A DNA stretch of 64,000 bases from Rhizoclosmatium globosum (taxonomy: Eukaryota > Chytridiomycota > Chytridiomycetes > Chytridiales > Chytriomycetaceae): assembly GCA_002104985.1 (NCBI GenBank), contig MCGO01000089.1, positions 62,001-126,000 of the forward strand, written 5' to 3'. A program made the position numbers and the translations under genes. Below are positions 44,771 through 56,900 of this stretch, in pieces. Each line of letters starts with the position of its first letter. The first letter of the stretch is position 1. The notes under the pieces are model-generated. The model searched no databases and had not been told where the DNA came from. It worked only from the letters and a program-made list of their open reading frames with translations.

Positions 44771-46958
44771 TCAAACTCGGGCCGCCATGAACTCGGATGA
44801 TCCTCCAAGTTGAGACTCCAGCGCATTGGCCTTTGCGGACAACGCCCCAGTCTTGTTTTTGTAGTAAAACGCGCCGGCTGCAATCAAAGCCACGGCTCCG
44901 ACACCTCCTACAACTCCACCAACGATAGCTCCAGTATTTGTGCTCCCAGAATCAGAACTTGAATATAACCCCGTGACTGTTTGAGTGAACGAAAAGGCTC
45001 TTATAGTTGGAATAGCTTCTTGTGAAGACGTCTTGGTCGAGCTCCTAGAAACTACTCCAGAGGAGGAATAAGAAATGGACGAAGAATACGTGTTAGAAAA
45101 GGTTGTACCGGATGAAAATGTAGAGGTGGGTTTTGTTTGTGATGTGAAAAAAGTAGATAAAGTAGATGGCACATTACTAGTAGAAGATACGACCGTTGTT
45201 GCAATCGTTGACGTGAATTCAGTGGTTGATGTTGCGGCTGCCGAGCTGGAAGTTGGGACGACTGTCGTTTCAGCCGTTGTTGTTGTCGTAGTCGTGGTAG
45301 TTGTAGTTGTGTTTGTGGCAGCTGCGACTGTAGTCACTACAGGAGCTACAGCGGATGAAACAACTGGTTTAGGGGAGGACGGGCCAAAGCCTCCACCACC
45401 ATTCACAATGATGATAGCAGTCAACAAAGAAACTGCTTCGAATTGATCACGTACGTTCTTTCCATCAGGGCTGAGGAGTGTAAAGCCCGCACCTGGACGA
45501 ACACTTTTAACCAAATCTTGAGATCACCAGCAAACTCACCTGCCCCGAAATTACGCATACAGTCCCAGTTATTTGTGTTACAATGGCTCAGAGTACTAGC
45601 AGCTGTGGCTTTCAGAATGGATGCGATTGAGTTTCGGACACCAGAATCACTAGTGGCGCGGTATAAATATCCAAGTCCTTTGAAAACTGGCCAGTTGTAT
45701 CCTGATGGATTCTTGCTGCAACTCAATACGTCACAATTGGGGCCGAGAATCCCATCCCCACCAACAAAGTTGGCCTTCAGTCCGTTGAAGACTTTAATGG
45801 CTTCGTCAACTTGTCCCATCAACGATAAACCAGCCATGGCTTCTCCAGCATGATACGAGAACACATCGTTCGACACGGCTCCACAGTCATTCGTGTACAC
45901 ACGGTCTAAAATCACGTAACCGCCTCCGTTCTCAATCACAAGGCCAGCCGACTTCATCCAGTTCCAAATCTGCATCGCTTTGTCAGCATGACCGAGACGA
46001 GAACCAAGATCAATCATTTGCACGTTCGTGATTGAGCTCTTGAGATACGGATTAGTAGATCCAGGTTGACGGTTTCTGCTCCTACATTTATGCAGTTAGC
46101 ATTCCAACAACGATAATCCAAATAACGAACCAGTAAATGCCACCACCGCACTGATCGTCCCAACTCATCCAAACTTGATCAAACGTTGTGGAAGCAAACG
46201 CCCGCAAGTCTGCGTTCCCAGTAGCTTCAGCTCCAGAGATACCTGTCAAAACGTGTCAAAAACAAATTTTTTCTCTTGTTTGCTGGCTGAACACACTTGA
46301 CAACGCCCACCACGCAATATCATCGTTCCATCGACCATCTTGAGACTCGTTCGGAGAAAAGCCACCCCTAATTTTGTTTAGGGTTACGGTATACCTTATC
46401 ATAATCAGTCTGACTTACAAGAAATCGCCTCCATTTCCAGATGCAGCAGAAGCATACATATTGTTAGTCGCGAATCCGTTGTTACTTCCATCTCCAGAAG
46501 CAAGAGAGTACTGAAAAAACAAGTCTTGATACATTCCTGTATATTGAAAGAGTAATCAATATCCCAGAGCTATGGATAACCATATAATCGACTGTATGTT
46601 TACCTGATTCGTGCCATTGAACCACCCATCGACCATCTGTTGATGTTCTACCACGTCAGAATATTGTCTTTGCTGGACGCATCAATCAAAAACGCACCTG
46701 GGTTCTCCTTCCATGATCCCTTTCCTTCAATATTAGGATCAACAAAGTACTGCTGCAATGGTCCCATGGCAGCTTTGGCAGCGGCAAGGACAGCACCTAA
46801 GAACATAAGAAAGCAAGACACCAATCAGCCACAACACTACAACAATTGAAATGCAGTAGAATAGACAAGAAATCCTACTTACCCTTGTCAGTTACATCCA
46901 GTTGTGCGTTGACGACTGCGCAAGAAAGGACTGCCAAGATGATTAGGATCGATCGCAT
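44771..46958 (-). CDS. GH76 mannanase-like membrane protein, copy H
   Basis: The ATG at 46958 gives MRSILIILAVLSCAVVNA. The catalytic region contains DGRWNDDIAWWALS, CGGGIYW joined across an intron to SRNRQPGSTNPYLKSSITN, YHAGEAMAGLSLMG, PSGYNWPVFKGLGY, and NVRDQFEAVSLLTAI. The extracellular stalk that follows is extreme in composition: a run of about a dozen Thr followed by alternating Ser, Thr and Ala, encoded by a GTT/GTC/GTA trinucleotide array. A transmembrane helix and short tail close the protein. Copy I shares nearly the whole catalytic region, introns included, at nucleotide level. The stalk is a candidate for heavy O-mannosylation. Confidence 0.87.
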
Positions 46959-47184
46959 GGAGGAGTCTTTTTGTGAAAGTGTTTTTCGGCAGCCAGTTTG
47001 CCGGTCAATAAAACAAAGAGTCAAGAAGCAAAGCAGTGAATTCAACTCTGTACGTAATGAAAAGAAAAAGGAGGAGAAAGGTTTATCGTCATACTGATCA
47101 ATGTGTTTCAACCTCAAAGCAATCAACTAAAACACGCGTATAGTCGCAGAACAAAAAATGAATTTAACAGGACTGTCCAACGAA

Positions 47185-49140
47185 TTAGGTAGAAGACATG
47201 AATTGTGATGTCTCAGAGGGTGCGAATGGTCCCTCCTTCGCCACTGAAGTCTTTTTAGAGTAGAAGTAATATCCAAGGGCAGAGATTGCAGCTAAAGCCC
47301 CAAGTCCACCGACTACACCACCCGCAATGGCTCCACCGTTAACAGAGTTGCCGGAATCTGTTGCTTGTGTCGTTGTCGTAATCGCAGGAGCTACTGCCGT
47401 TGCAGTAATGATTACTGTAGAAGTGCGGAATGTCGAAGCTGATGTCGAATTGAAGGTGGAAGTTGCGATCGAAGTAGATACAAAAGATGTCGTCTGTTCA
47501 GAGCTTCTTGAAGGGACTGCATTTGTAGCATTCACGACTACGGCGGTTGTGGAAACAGCAGGTTTTGGCACAGAAGGACCGAAACCTCCTCCTCCGTTCA
47601 CAATGATGATGGCAGTCAACAAAGAAACTGCTTCGAATTGATCACGTACGTTCTTTCCATCAGGGCTGAGGAGTGTAAAGCCCGCACCTGGACGAACACT
47701 TTTAACCAAATCTTGAGATCACCAGCAAACTCACCTGCCCCGAAATTACGCATACAGTCCCAGTTATTTGTGTTACAATGGCTCAGAGTACTAGCAGCTG
47801 TGGCTTTCAGAATGGATGCGATTGAGTTTCGGACACCAGAATCACTAGTGGCGCGGTATAAATATCCAAGTCCTTTGAAAACTGGCCAGTTGTATCCTGA
47901 TGGATTCTTGCTGCAACCCAATACGTCACAATTGGGGCCGAGAATTCCATCTCCGCCAACAAAGTTGGCCTTCAGTCCGTTGAAGACTTTAATGGCTTCG
48001 TCAACTTGTCCCATCAACGATAAACCAGCCATGGCTTCTCCAGCATGATACGAGAACACATCGTTCGACACGGCTCCACAGTCATTCGTGTACACACGGT
48101 CTAAAATCACGTAACCTCCTCCATTCTCAATCACAAGGCCAGCCGACTTCATCCAGTTCCAAATTTGCATCGCTTTGTCTGCGTGGCCAAGTCGCGCACC
48201 TAGGTCAATCATTTGCACGTTCGTGATTGAGCTCTTGAGATACGGATTAGTAGATCCAGGTTGACGGTTTCTGCTCCTACATTTATGCAGTTAGCATTCC
48301 AACAACGATAATCCAAATAACGAACCAGTAAATGCCACCACCGCACTGATCGTCCCAACTCATCCAAACTTGATCAAACGTTGTGGAAGCAAACGCCCGC
48401 AAGTCTGCGTTCCCAGTAGCTTCAGCTCCAGAGATACCTGTCAAAACGTGTCAAAAACAAATTTTTTCTCTTGTTTGCTGGCTGAACACACTTGACAAAG
48501 CCCACCACGCAATATCATCGTTCCATCGACCATCTTGAGACTCGTTCGGAGAAAAGCCACCCCTAATTTTGTTTAGGGTTACGGTATACCTTATCATAAT
48601 CAGTCTGACTTACAAGAAATCGCCTCCATTTCCAGATGCAGCAGAAGCATACATATTGTTAGTGGCAAATCCGTTGTTACTTCCGTCCCCGGACGCCAGA
48701 GCATATTGAAAAAACAAGTCTTGATAAATTCCTTACTCAACGAATTAGCGTCAAAATATATGGCTAGAAACAAGTAAAATACCTGATTCGTGCCATTGAA
48801 CAACCCATCGCCCGTCTATTGATTGTTGAAGGTTCGAGAACGAGGGTTAACAACTTCAACATCGAAGCCTCGGTTGCCCCTAGAATAATCAAAAATGCAC
48901 CTGGGTTTTCCTTCCATGATCCCTTTCCTTCAATGTTAGGATCAACAAAGTATTGTTGTAATGGTCCCATTGCAGCTTTGGCAGCGGCTAGGACTGCGCC
49001 TGTTGAGTAAGACACAGTTAATGAAGAACAACAGCGATCAAGGCTCTAATCTAGCGATCCGTACCTTTATCGGTTACATCCAGCTGTGCATTGACCATGT
49101 TCACAGCCATGAGCGGAAGAAGCGTCTTGATCAAGTGCAT
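47185..49140 (-). CDS. GH76 mannanase-like membrane protein, copy I
   Basis: Start at 49140 (MHLIKTLLPLMAVNMVNA). From the catalytic Asp pair to NVRDQFEAVSLL the protein is almost identical to copy H: the 200-residue central exon differs by one residue (DVLG in I for DVLS in H), and the adjacent introns are also the same. The signal peptide, first exon, stalk and cytosolic tail differ, the stalk here lacking the poly-Thr run. The single transmembrane helix is GAIAGGVVGGLGALAAISALGY-like in its composition. The arrangement points to recent duplication or gene conversion limited to the catalytic part. Confidence 0.87.
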
Positions 49141-49697
49141 TTGAGGCGTGGACTTGGAGATGTTCGGTGTTTTTCCTCTGACAGGGAATGCGAAAGGAAT
49201 CGACTCGCAATCAACAGGGGAACGTTTCACTATAGTTGATTCGTTAATCAAATATTAACAAGGTATGATGAAAACTAATGATAGCAGGGAAGGTTGTCGT
49301 AAATAAGGGACTAAAGTACAGTGGGAATGGTTGCCAAGACTCGCTATGTAATAATGCATCGTCGTCGTTTAATTTCGGTAGAAGCGATGCCACACTTTTT
49401 GATGGCGAGGATGGATTGGTGGTGTCTTCATGGTTTTCAAGTTTGTTGTTGGGAAACCATTTTCAGGGTGCTTTGGAAATCCACAATCGTCCAGCAACGG
49501 GATCTTCATTTACACTGAAAGCATTTGTAATTTTCAGCGTGCAATAGCCACAACTCAGTGTTCCGAAGTTATCTCTTGAACCAACTTTCGGCGCCAAAGG
49601 GAAATATAAAAAGAGGAACATCCTCGAAAGAAATCAAAAAAATACGCGTCTTTGAGGAGAAAGAACACTGAGAACAGAAAGCGAAAAATTCAAAACA
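49141..49697. other. Intergenic stretch between GH76 copies I and J
   Basis: About 560 bases containing the 5' flank of copy I and 3' flank of copy J. A plus-strand frame of 89 codons (49278-49547) has no domain and lies antisense to nothing useful; I regard it as chance. Confidence 0.5.
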
Positions 49698-51578
49698 TTA
49701 AGCGTTAGAGGTTACGAATTGAGAGTTTTCGGATGGCTCAAAGGTTGCCTTGGTGTTGACGGCACGTTTTGAATAAAAGTAGTAAACCGCAGCAGCGATA
49801 GCACATAAACCAGCAAGTCCTCCGACGACTCCACCAGCGATTGCACCAGCATTATTAGAGCTTCCTGAGTCCGCGAGTGCCGCAGCTGTAGTTGTCGAAA
49901 CAGCAGCAACAGCAGTGTTGAAGCGGATAGAAGAGCTTGCAGTAAGAGTTGAAGAAGTGACATTTGAAGTGCTTGCAGTAGCGGAGGCTGTGACATTGCC
50001 AGCTGGTTTGGCAGTTGATGGTCCAAACCCTCCACCACCATTAACAACGATGATCGCATTCAACAAAGCGACAGCCTCGAACTGATCACGAACATTCTTT
50101 CCATCAGGACTGATGAGAGTGAACGCAGCACCTGATTTTGGGTGAAGAGAAAAAAATTGGGATTTTTGGCAAAACTCAAATTTGCAAATTTGTGTCAACT
50201 CACCAGCCCCAAAGTCACGCATACAATCCCAGTTCGAAGAGCAGTGTCCGAGAACGTTTGTTGCTGTTGCCTTGAGAATCGCGGCGATGGAACTCTTGGT
50301 GCTTGCGTCACTGGTTGCTCGGTACAAGTAAGCCATTCCCTTGTAGACTGGCCAAGAATATCCAGACGGGTTCTTGTTGCACGGCATAACGTTACAATTG
50401 GGTCCCAAGATACCATCACCACCGACAAAGATATCCCTCAGACCCTTGAACACCTTTGTAGCTTCTTCAATTTCGCCCTGAAGGGCCAAAGCTGTCATTG
50501 CTTCTCCCGCATGGTATGAATACACGTCTTGAGCAACGTTTCCGCAATCGTTCGTGTAAAGTCTGTCGAAAATAATGTATCCTCCATTTCCGTTGTCGAC
50601 AACTAGGTTTGCGGACTTGAGCCAGTTCCAAATTTGGGTTGATTTGTTGGGTTGCCCCAGTCTGACGGCCAAATCCATAACTTGAACATTTGTGATTGTA
50701 CTCTTCATGTAAGGATTTTGGGAACCAGGTTCGCGATCTCTGCTCCTGTAATGCCAAAGGTCAGGAGTTGTTAGAGTCAGGACACGAATCAAGTTCCATA
50801 CCAGTAAATCCCGCCACCACATTTGTCGTCCCAACTCATCCAAACTTGATCGAGGGTTGTTGAAGCAAATGATTTTAGATCCGCGTTGCCAGTAGCCTCA
50901 GCTCCAGAGATACCTGTCAAGCTGCCCGTCAGCCACAATCTCGACAGAAACGCCTCGGATTACTCACTCGACAAGGCCCACCACATAATATCGTCATTCC
51001 AGCGTTGATCTTGCACGTCGGTCGCCTTGAAGCCGCCTCTGAGATCGAGTTAGGGCTGGTTCAAGGTTCAACGTGTCCACTCACAGGAAATCACCATTGC
51101 CAGCAGCCGAAGCATACATGTTTCCATCAGCGAATCCGTTGTTGCTTCCATCGCCGGTAGCAAGTGCGTATTGGTAGAACAGATCTTGATACATTCCTAA
51201 TCCAACTTGTTAGCAGCCGATCTAACCATACACCCCTTCCTCCACGCACCTGACTCGTGCCATTGAACAACCCAGCGACCTCCTTCAAAGACGAGGGTTA
51301 ATGACGGGCTTTGACAGCTGGATTCTTGACACTTGATCAAGTGTACCTGGATTCTCGGCCCACGATCCTTTTCCTTCCACATTCGGTCCATTAAAATACT
51401 GCTGAAGGGGTCCCATGGCTGCCTTGGCTGCGGCGAGAACAGCTCCTGATTCAGACACAAGTATTACTCACCATCAACCAATCAAAGCTGTATGCGAGGC
51501 TTTACCTTTATCAGTCACGTCTAATACTTGGCCATTGGTCAGTGCGATCAATGCGGCAAAGGGGAGAAGGGGAAGCAT
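49698..51578 (-). CDS. GH76 mannanase-like membrane protein, copy J
   Basis: Signal peptide MLPLLPFAALIALTNG from the ATG at 51578. The domain follows copies H and I in intron positions and motifs: QRWNDDIMWWALS, CGGGIYW then SRDREPGSQNPYMKSTITN, YSYHAGEAMTALALQG, PSGYSWPVYKGMAYLY, NVRDQFEAVALLNAI. The Ser/Thr/Ala-rich stalk and single transmembrane helix are present, ending SENSQFVTSNA, a tail related to those of H and I. It is clearly the next closest relative of H and I but is diverged along its whole length, so it is an older duplicate. No frame problem. Confidence 0.87.
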
Positions 51579-51783
51579 TGCGAAAATGAGGGTTGATGAT
51601 TGTGTTCTGCGGTGGAGATGTTCACGTTTTTGGTTCTTCAAGAATCCTGAAGACACTCAATTAAAACAAGTTGCCGAGAGAGAACAATGCAAGTCGAATG
51701 ATTCTCAGTTCGAAAGTAACATAAGAATTGTTGAAAAATAGGGGTACTTAAATTGAATCTACTGTTGATTTTTTGATCGTGCA

Positions 51784-53751
51784 TCAGAATCTTGAGCGTG
51801 AAGATTGGCTTCGACCTGACCCTTGAGAATGGCCTCCAGTGCTTCCAGTAGGCGTCCTCACATCCCAACCTTCGTTCCTTCCCGCATTTCGACCGCCATC
51901 CATGTAATCATTCCTTCCAGCATCATTTCGTCGAGGAACTCCACGCCCCATATTATTCTTGCTGCCACTTATTGGACCTTCAACCAACTTCTCCCTTGAC
52001 GAGCTCGTATACATTTCCCTTTCTGAATACGCCACCTGCTGCTCAGCGCCTTATTGCGCTTCACAACCAAAACCACAATCAAGATGACAAGGATAAGTGC
52101 GACACAACCGAATCCAATTCCAAGATACAGTGCGAGTTTTGTGTTTGCTCCAGTAGCAGCTTTCGTTGATCCATCTCCAGTGACGATAGGAGTTTTGTCT
52201 TGAACATGTTGGATCACTGGCGCACCTGTGATGACGACTAGGGCGTTTAGAATGGCAACAACTTCGAATTGATCACGCGGAGATGTTCCGTTCCATAGAG
52301 TACGATCGGTGCCTGAAAAAATGTTTCGAAGTTGCGATTAGGAACGTTAAAGCAAATTCAACCTTTATGAAGACTCACTGGGATCCAAGTCACGAATGCA
52401 GTACCAAATTGAATTGCAGGGCTGGAAATTGAACGCAGCACTTGCGGCCATTATTGTACGGATCTGAGCTTTGATGGAATCGTCTGTTGTAATTGAGTAC
52501 AAGACCCCAATTCCTCTGTAGACTGGCCACATGAAACCGTTTGGCATAATCGGAGCAGGTCCACGCATGGGATCGTACAGAATATTGTTGAACGTGAAAT
52601 GTGAGGCAACGTGCTTGAAGTGTTTATGCGCTTCGTCAAGATATCGCTGGTTTCCCGTTGCTTTGTACATTGTAGCAAGACCTGACATAAGCTCTCCAGA
52701 GTGGTATGAAAACTGAGAAAAGGTTTACATAATTTAGCTGTTGTAGGTCGGGATACATACCAGCGTTCTATCAATTGCACAAGCACGGCTGTCAAGACCA
52801 TCGGCAACAGCGTAAGTGACCGGATCAATCAATGTTGAACTCAGCATCCAAGTGTAAACACGATCAACGTAGTCACGATACATTTCGTTCTTGGTATAAG
52901 CGTACAATCTGGCGCCCATGTCCACATGCTGCGCGTTTGTAATCGAAGACTTGTAGTAGGCATCGTTGACTTTTGGAGTTGTTCTATCACGACTCCCTGC
53001 TTGATTTTTAGAGTATGTACACTTACACAGCAAACACTCACAAAACATCCCTCCTCCACACGAGTCATCCCACTGTTCATACATCTGAATAAAGGTCGTA
53101 TTGACGACATCAATGTACCGTGGATTCTGCCCCTCAATGGGATTTTTCGGGGCCAGAATACCATCCTTTGTCGCTTCAGCTGCAGACATCACACCAAGCG
53201 CCCACCATCCAATATCTATTACATCCCGATTTAGTAAATGATTTCATGAATGAAATAAAACTCCACAAACCGTCATTCCATCGTCCAGTCTTCTTCGTAA
53301 TCTCATCGAGAAACCCAACATTTGGTCCAACAGCTTGCTGCATCTGATCATCCACCCAGTCATTGAACTGACTATCTCCCGTGAGTCCAAAGTAATCATA
53401 AAAGAAGCCCCAATAAATTCCACTGATGAATATCAGTAACGATCTATATAAGGTGTCTTTCTAAAAAATACCTCTCATGCCATTGAATTAACGTCTTTGA
53501 GGCTGAGTAAGTTTCCTGCCATGCTCCGAGACCGGGCGAGTTGTCTTTGAAGAACATCTTTAACGGCCACATTGCCATTTTGTAGGCGTTCAGGACGGCC
53601 GCTAGAGGTGAAGATGGGGCACGAGTTATTTTGATGAAGCATAAGTGGCTAGAAAAACGGAAGAATTGAAGTGTTTACCTTTATCAGTGACATCCAAGGG
53701 TTCAGCGAATGCACATATAGACAGGAGGCTAAGGAGTGCAACGAGAAGCAT
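51784..53751 (-). CDS. GH76 mannanase-like membrane protein, copy K, frameshift before the tail
   Basis: Signal peptide MLLVALLSLLSICAFAEPLD from the ATG at 53751. The Asp pair is formed across an intron (GRWNDD|IGWWALGVMSAAE) as in copy F, and CGGGMF, KSSITNAQHVDMGARLY and MPNGFMWPVYRGIG follow. A transmembrane helix (LGIGFGCVALILVILIVVLVV) leads to a cytosolic tail. A one-base slip near 52035 decides the tail: uncorrected it ends at 51969 with a basic peptide; corrected it continues QQVAYSEREMYTSSSRE to 51784 as a long Gly/Arg/Ser-rich tail. The latter has tyrosine- and serine-rich sequence that could be regulatory, but the correction is not proven. Confidence 0.82.
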
Positions 53752-53979
53752 GCTGTCGCCTTCGCTACTTAGGTTGCTCTGATGAATTTTGAACCCGCCC
53801 AATAACGCTCTGAATTTTTTTGTAACGCCCCGCAAAGTTCAACCACACAGAATTCAAAGCCAACAAACAAAATTGAAACACAAGCCAATGTGCATAAACC
53901 ACCTTGTCCCGCAGTCCCTTTCCAACACTTATGCACACGTTCACCTTTTACGTTTGGTAGTACTCGTTTATTTTTGTTA

Positions 53980-56900
53980 CTATTCTTCTTGAATAGAGTA
54001 TTTCTCCAACAGTTCGACAACTTTAGTATGACCCATTGCTCTTGCCAAACTGACGGCAGTTCCACCTTGGTAATTCACAAAATCCAGACAAGCTCCTTTT
54101 GAAAGCAAAAGACCAACCTTCTCTAAATTTCCATCTTCTGCTGAGTACATTAAAGACGACGACCCATTTTTATCACATGCATTCACATTGGCCCCTTTCG
54201 AAAGAAGAAGAGCCAGAACCTCTGCGCTTCCGTATTTTGCTGCGTAAATAAGCGGTGTACAACCTTTGGCATTCGTTGCATCCAATTTTGCACCCGTTGA
54301 TATTAAAAAGTCCACTGTGTCTACGTGTCCCTTCAGTGCTGCGAGCATTAAAGGTGTCCATCCTTTCTTGTCTGCAGTATTCACCATAGCTCCATTAGAT
54401 ATTAACATCGAAACTGTTTCGGTGTAGTTTTTAATCGCTGCCAGTGATAGTGCAGTCCATCCATGGTGGTCTTCCGCATTCACATCAGCTCCATTCTCTA
54501 ATAAAAGCATGATGACTTTTGTGCTATTTGATTGGGCAGCTGACATCAACGGTGTACATCCTTTTAAGTTATAAGCGTTCACTGTAGATCCTTTTGAAAT
54601 AAGGAAAGCAACGGTGTCTGCATATCCACCTTCAGAAGCAAGCAACAGAGCAGAGTTTCCGTTTTTGTCCGCCGCATTCATGGAAGCTCCACTGGACACC
54701 AACGATTCAACAACCTTAAGGTGGCCCTTTGACCCAGCCAACATCAGAGATGTCTTTCCATTATTGTTTGCAATATTCACGGCAGCATTTTTCGATAGCA
54801 ATAGAGCAACGACATCGAGATGTCCTTTCTCGGCTGCGTACATAAGAGGAGTATTTCCTTCCTTGCAGGGAGAATCAGTTATCGCGCCATTGGATAACAA
54901 TAGTGAGACTGTCTCCAGGCTTCCATTAAGTACAGCGTAAGTCAGCGACGACCACCCTTTGCTGTCAAGAGCATTTATCGAGGCTCCAGCATTAAGAAGT
55001 ATCTGAACGATATCATAGTCTCCAATTTCAGCCGCTTTCATTAATGCTGTCCATCCATTCTTGTTCATTGCATCCACAGTAGCTCCATTTGAAACCAAGA
55101 GTATTACTGTTTCTTTATAGCCCTTGGAAGCTGCATAGAACAGCGACGACATCTCGTTCTTATTGACAGCATTCACAGTGGCGCCATTTGAAATAAACAG
55201 AGCAGCTGTTTTTGTGGATCCCGTCAATACCGCGAATAGTAACGGTGACATTCCGTTTCGATTTGTGGGATGCACGGAGGCTCCATACTTGAGCAAAAGG
55301 GAGCAGGTGTCATTATTTCCGGATTGAGCTGCATACAAGAGAGGTGTCATTTCATAGTTGTCTATGGAATCTACAACTGCACCGCTTGATAAAAGCATTG
55401 AACAGATTTCAGTGTATCCTTTGTGAGCAGCATACATCAGAGGCGTTAATCCATTTTTGCAAGGCTTGTCAATTAAGGCTCCTTTAGAAAGCAGGAATCG
55501 AATAATCTTGGCGTTTCCAATCTGCGCTGCAATCAGTAAGGCTGTCATTCCGTTGTTGCTAACACTGTCCACAGCGGCGCCGTTTGATAGTAATACATCA
55601 ACAATATTTTCATCGCTCTTTTCGACAGCAAGAATGAGTGGTGTTAATCCGTCCTTGTCTGGTTCATCCACATTCGCACCGTTTGAAATTAGAAGGGAAA
55701 CAGCCTCTGTGTGCCCATTTGAAACTGCAAGCGTCAAAGGCCTCACTTTGTCCTTTGTTGCCCGATCAGAAAAAGCACCGTTCGACAGCAGAATCTGAAT
55801 CACTTGAACGTTTCCGTTCTTTGCTGCAAACATCAAAGGCATCCACCCAGTCCTACTAACAGAATTTACATTGGCCCCATTTCCAATCAACAATTCCACA
55901 GTCCCAACATGCCCATACAAAGCCGCATGCATGAGAGCGGTCCAACCATTCTTTGTTGAAAGGTCTACAGCGGCTCCGTTCGAAAGCAAGAACCCAACCG
56001 TTTCAGTTTGTCCGTTTCTTGCTGCAAATATCAACGGCGTCCACCCTTTCTCATTCGCAACATCAACATGGGCCCCATTCGAAACAAGCTGTGAAACACT
56101 TTTAATGTCTCCGTTCTGCGCTGAATACATGAGCAACGTAAGACGCCCATACGTTGTGAAATCCCAATCAACAAGAGCCTTGACTGATGCCCCATTCTCC
56201 ACAAGCAGTTCGAAAATCGCGTCATTGTTCAAAAGAATCGATGCGGCTAACGCAAGGAATCCGAATTTTTTAGAAAAGTCGGCTATATTGGGAGGAGGGT
56301 TGTTGGTATCAATGTGATGCGACCAGTTCTCTAGAGCATAAGAAGTTGCAGTGGAGAGCTTTTCTTTGATGCCGAACCATGCTTTTTGGGCGAGCGAGTA
56401 GACGACTTGTTTGTGGCGGCTGACATCTTGAGTGGTAAGGAACGACCCCAATATATCCAAACAGCTGGTTGCAAGAGCGTAGTTTGATTCAGATTCGCTG
56501 ATCAAGAAATTTTGTTTGCATCGCGCAGGGTTTGAGAAATAATCTTTGACACTCTTGTGAATCACTGATATTCTGTTGGCTGAAATTTTGAGGACGGAGC
56601 GCATCTGTTTGAAGTCAATCAAAACAAATATCAAAACGATTAATGGCTCACCTTATCAACAAACATCACTGTCTCGTTATACAACGTATTTGTCAATATA
56701 CTTAAAGAATTCAAGTCGAGAGGAACTCTAGAAAACAGAATCGCGCCAAACAGGGCCTTAAACACATCGATATCGAATTCATGTGCTATATTCGCTGCAA
56801 TTGCGGCATAAACGTCATCAGGTCCCTCGGAAAATTCTTGGATGGCTTTCACAGCTTCATCAGGACCATATTTAGAAGATTGTAAGAACTGAATCACAAC

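Noticed and set aside
45290..45330. Trinucleotide array as independent regulatory repeat
   Set aside because: It encodes the poly-Thr stalk of GH76 copy H and is explained by coding.
54614..56317. Plus-strand frames of 108-148 codons within the ankyrin region
   Set aside because: They repeat with the ankyrin period and are antisense shadows of the repeat array.
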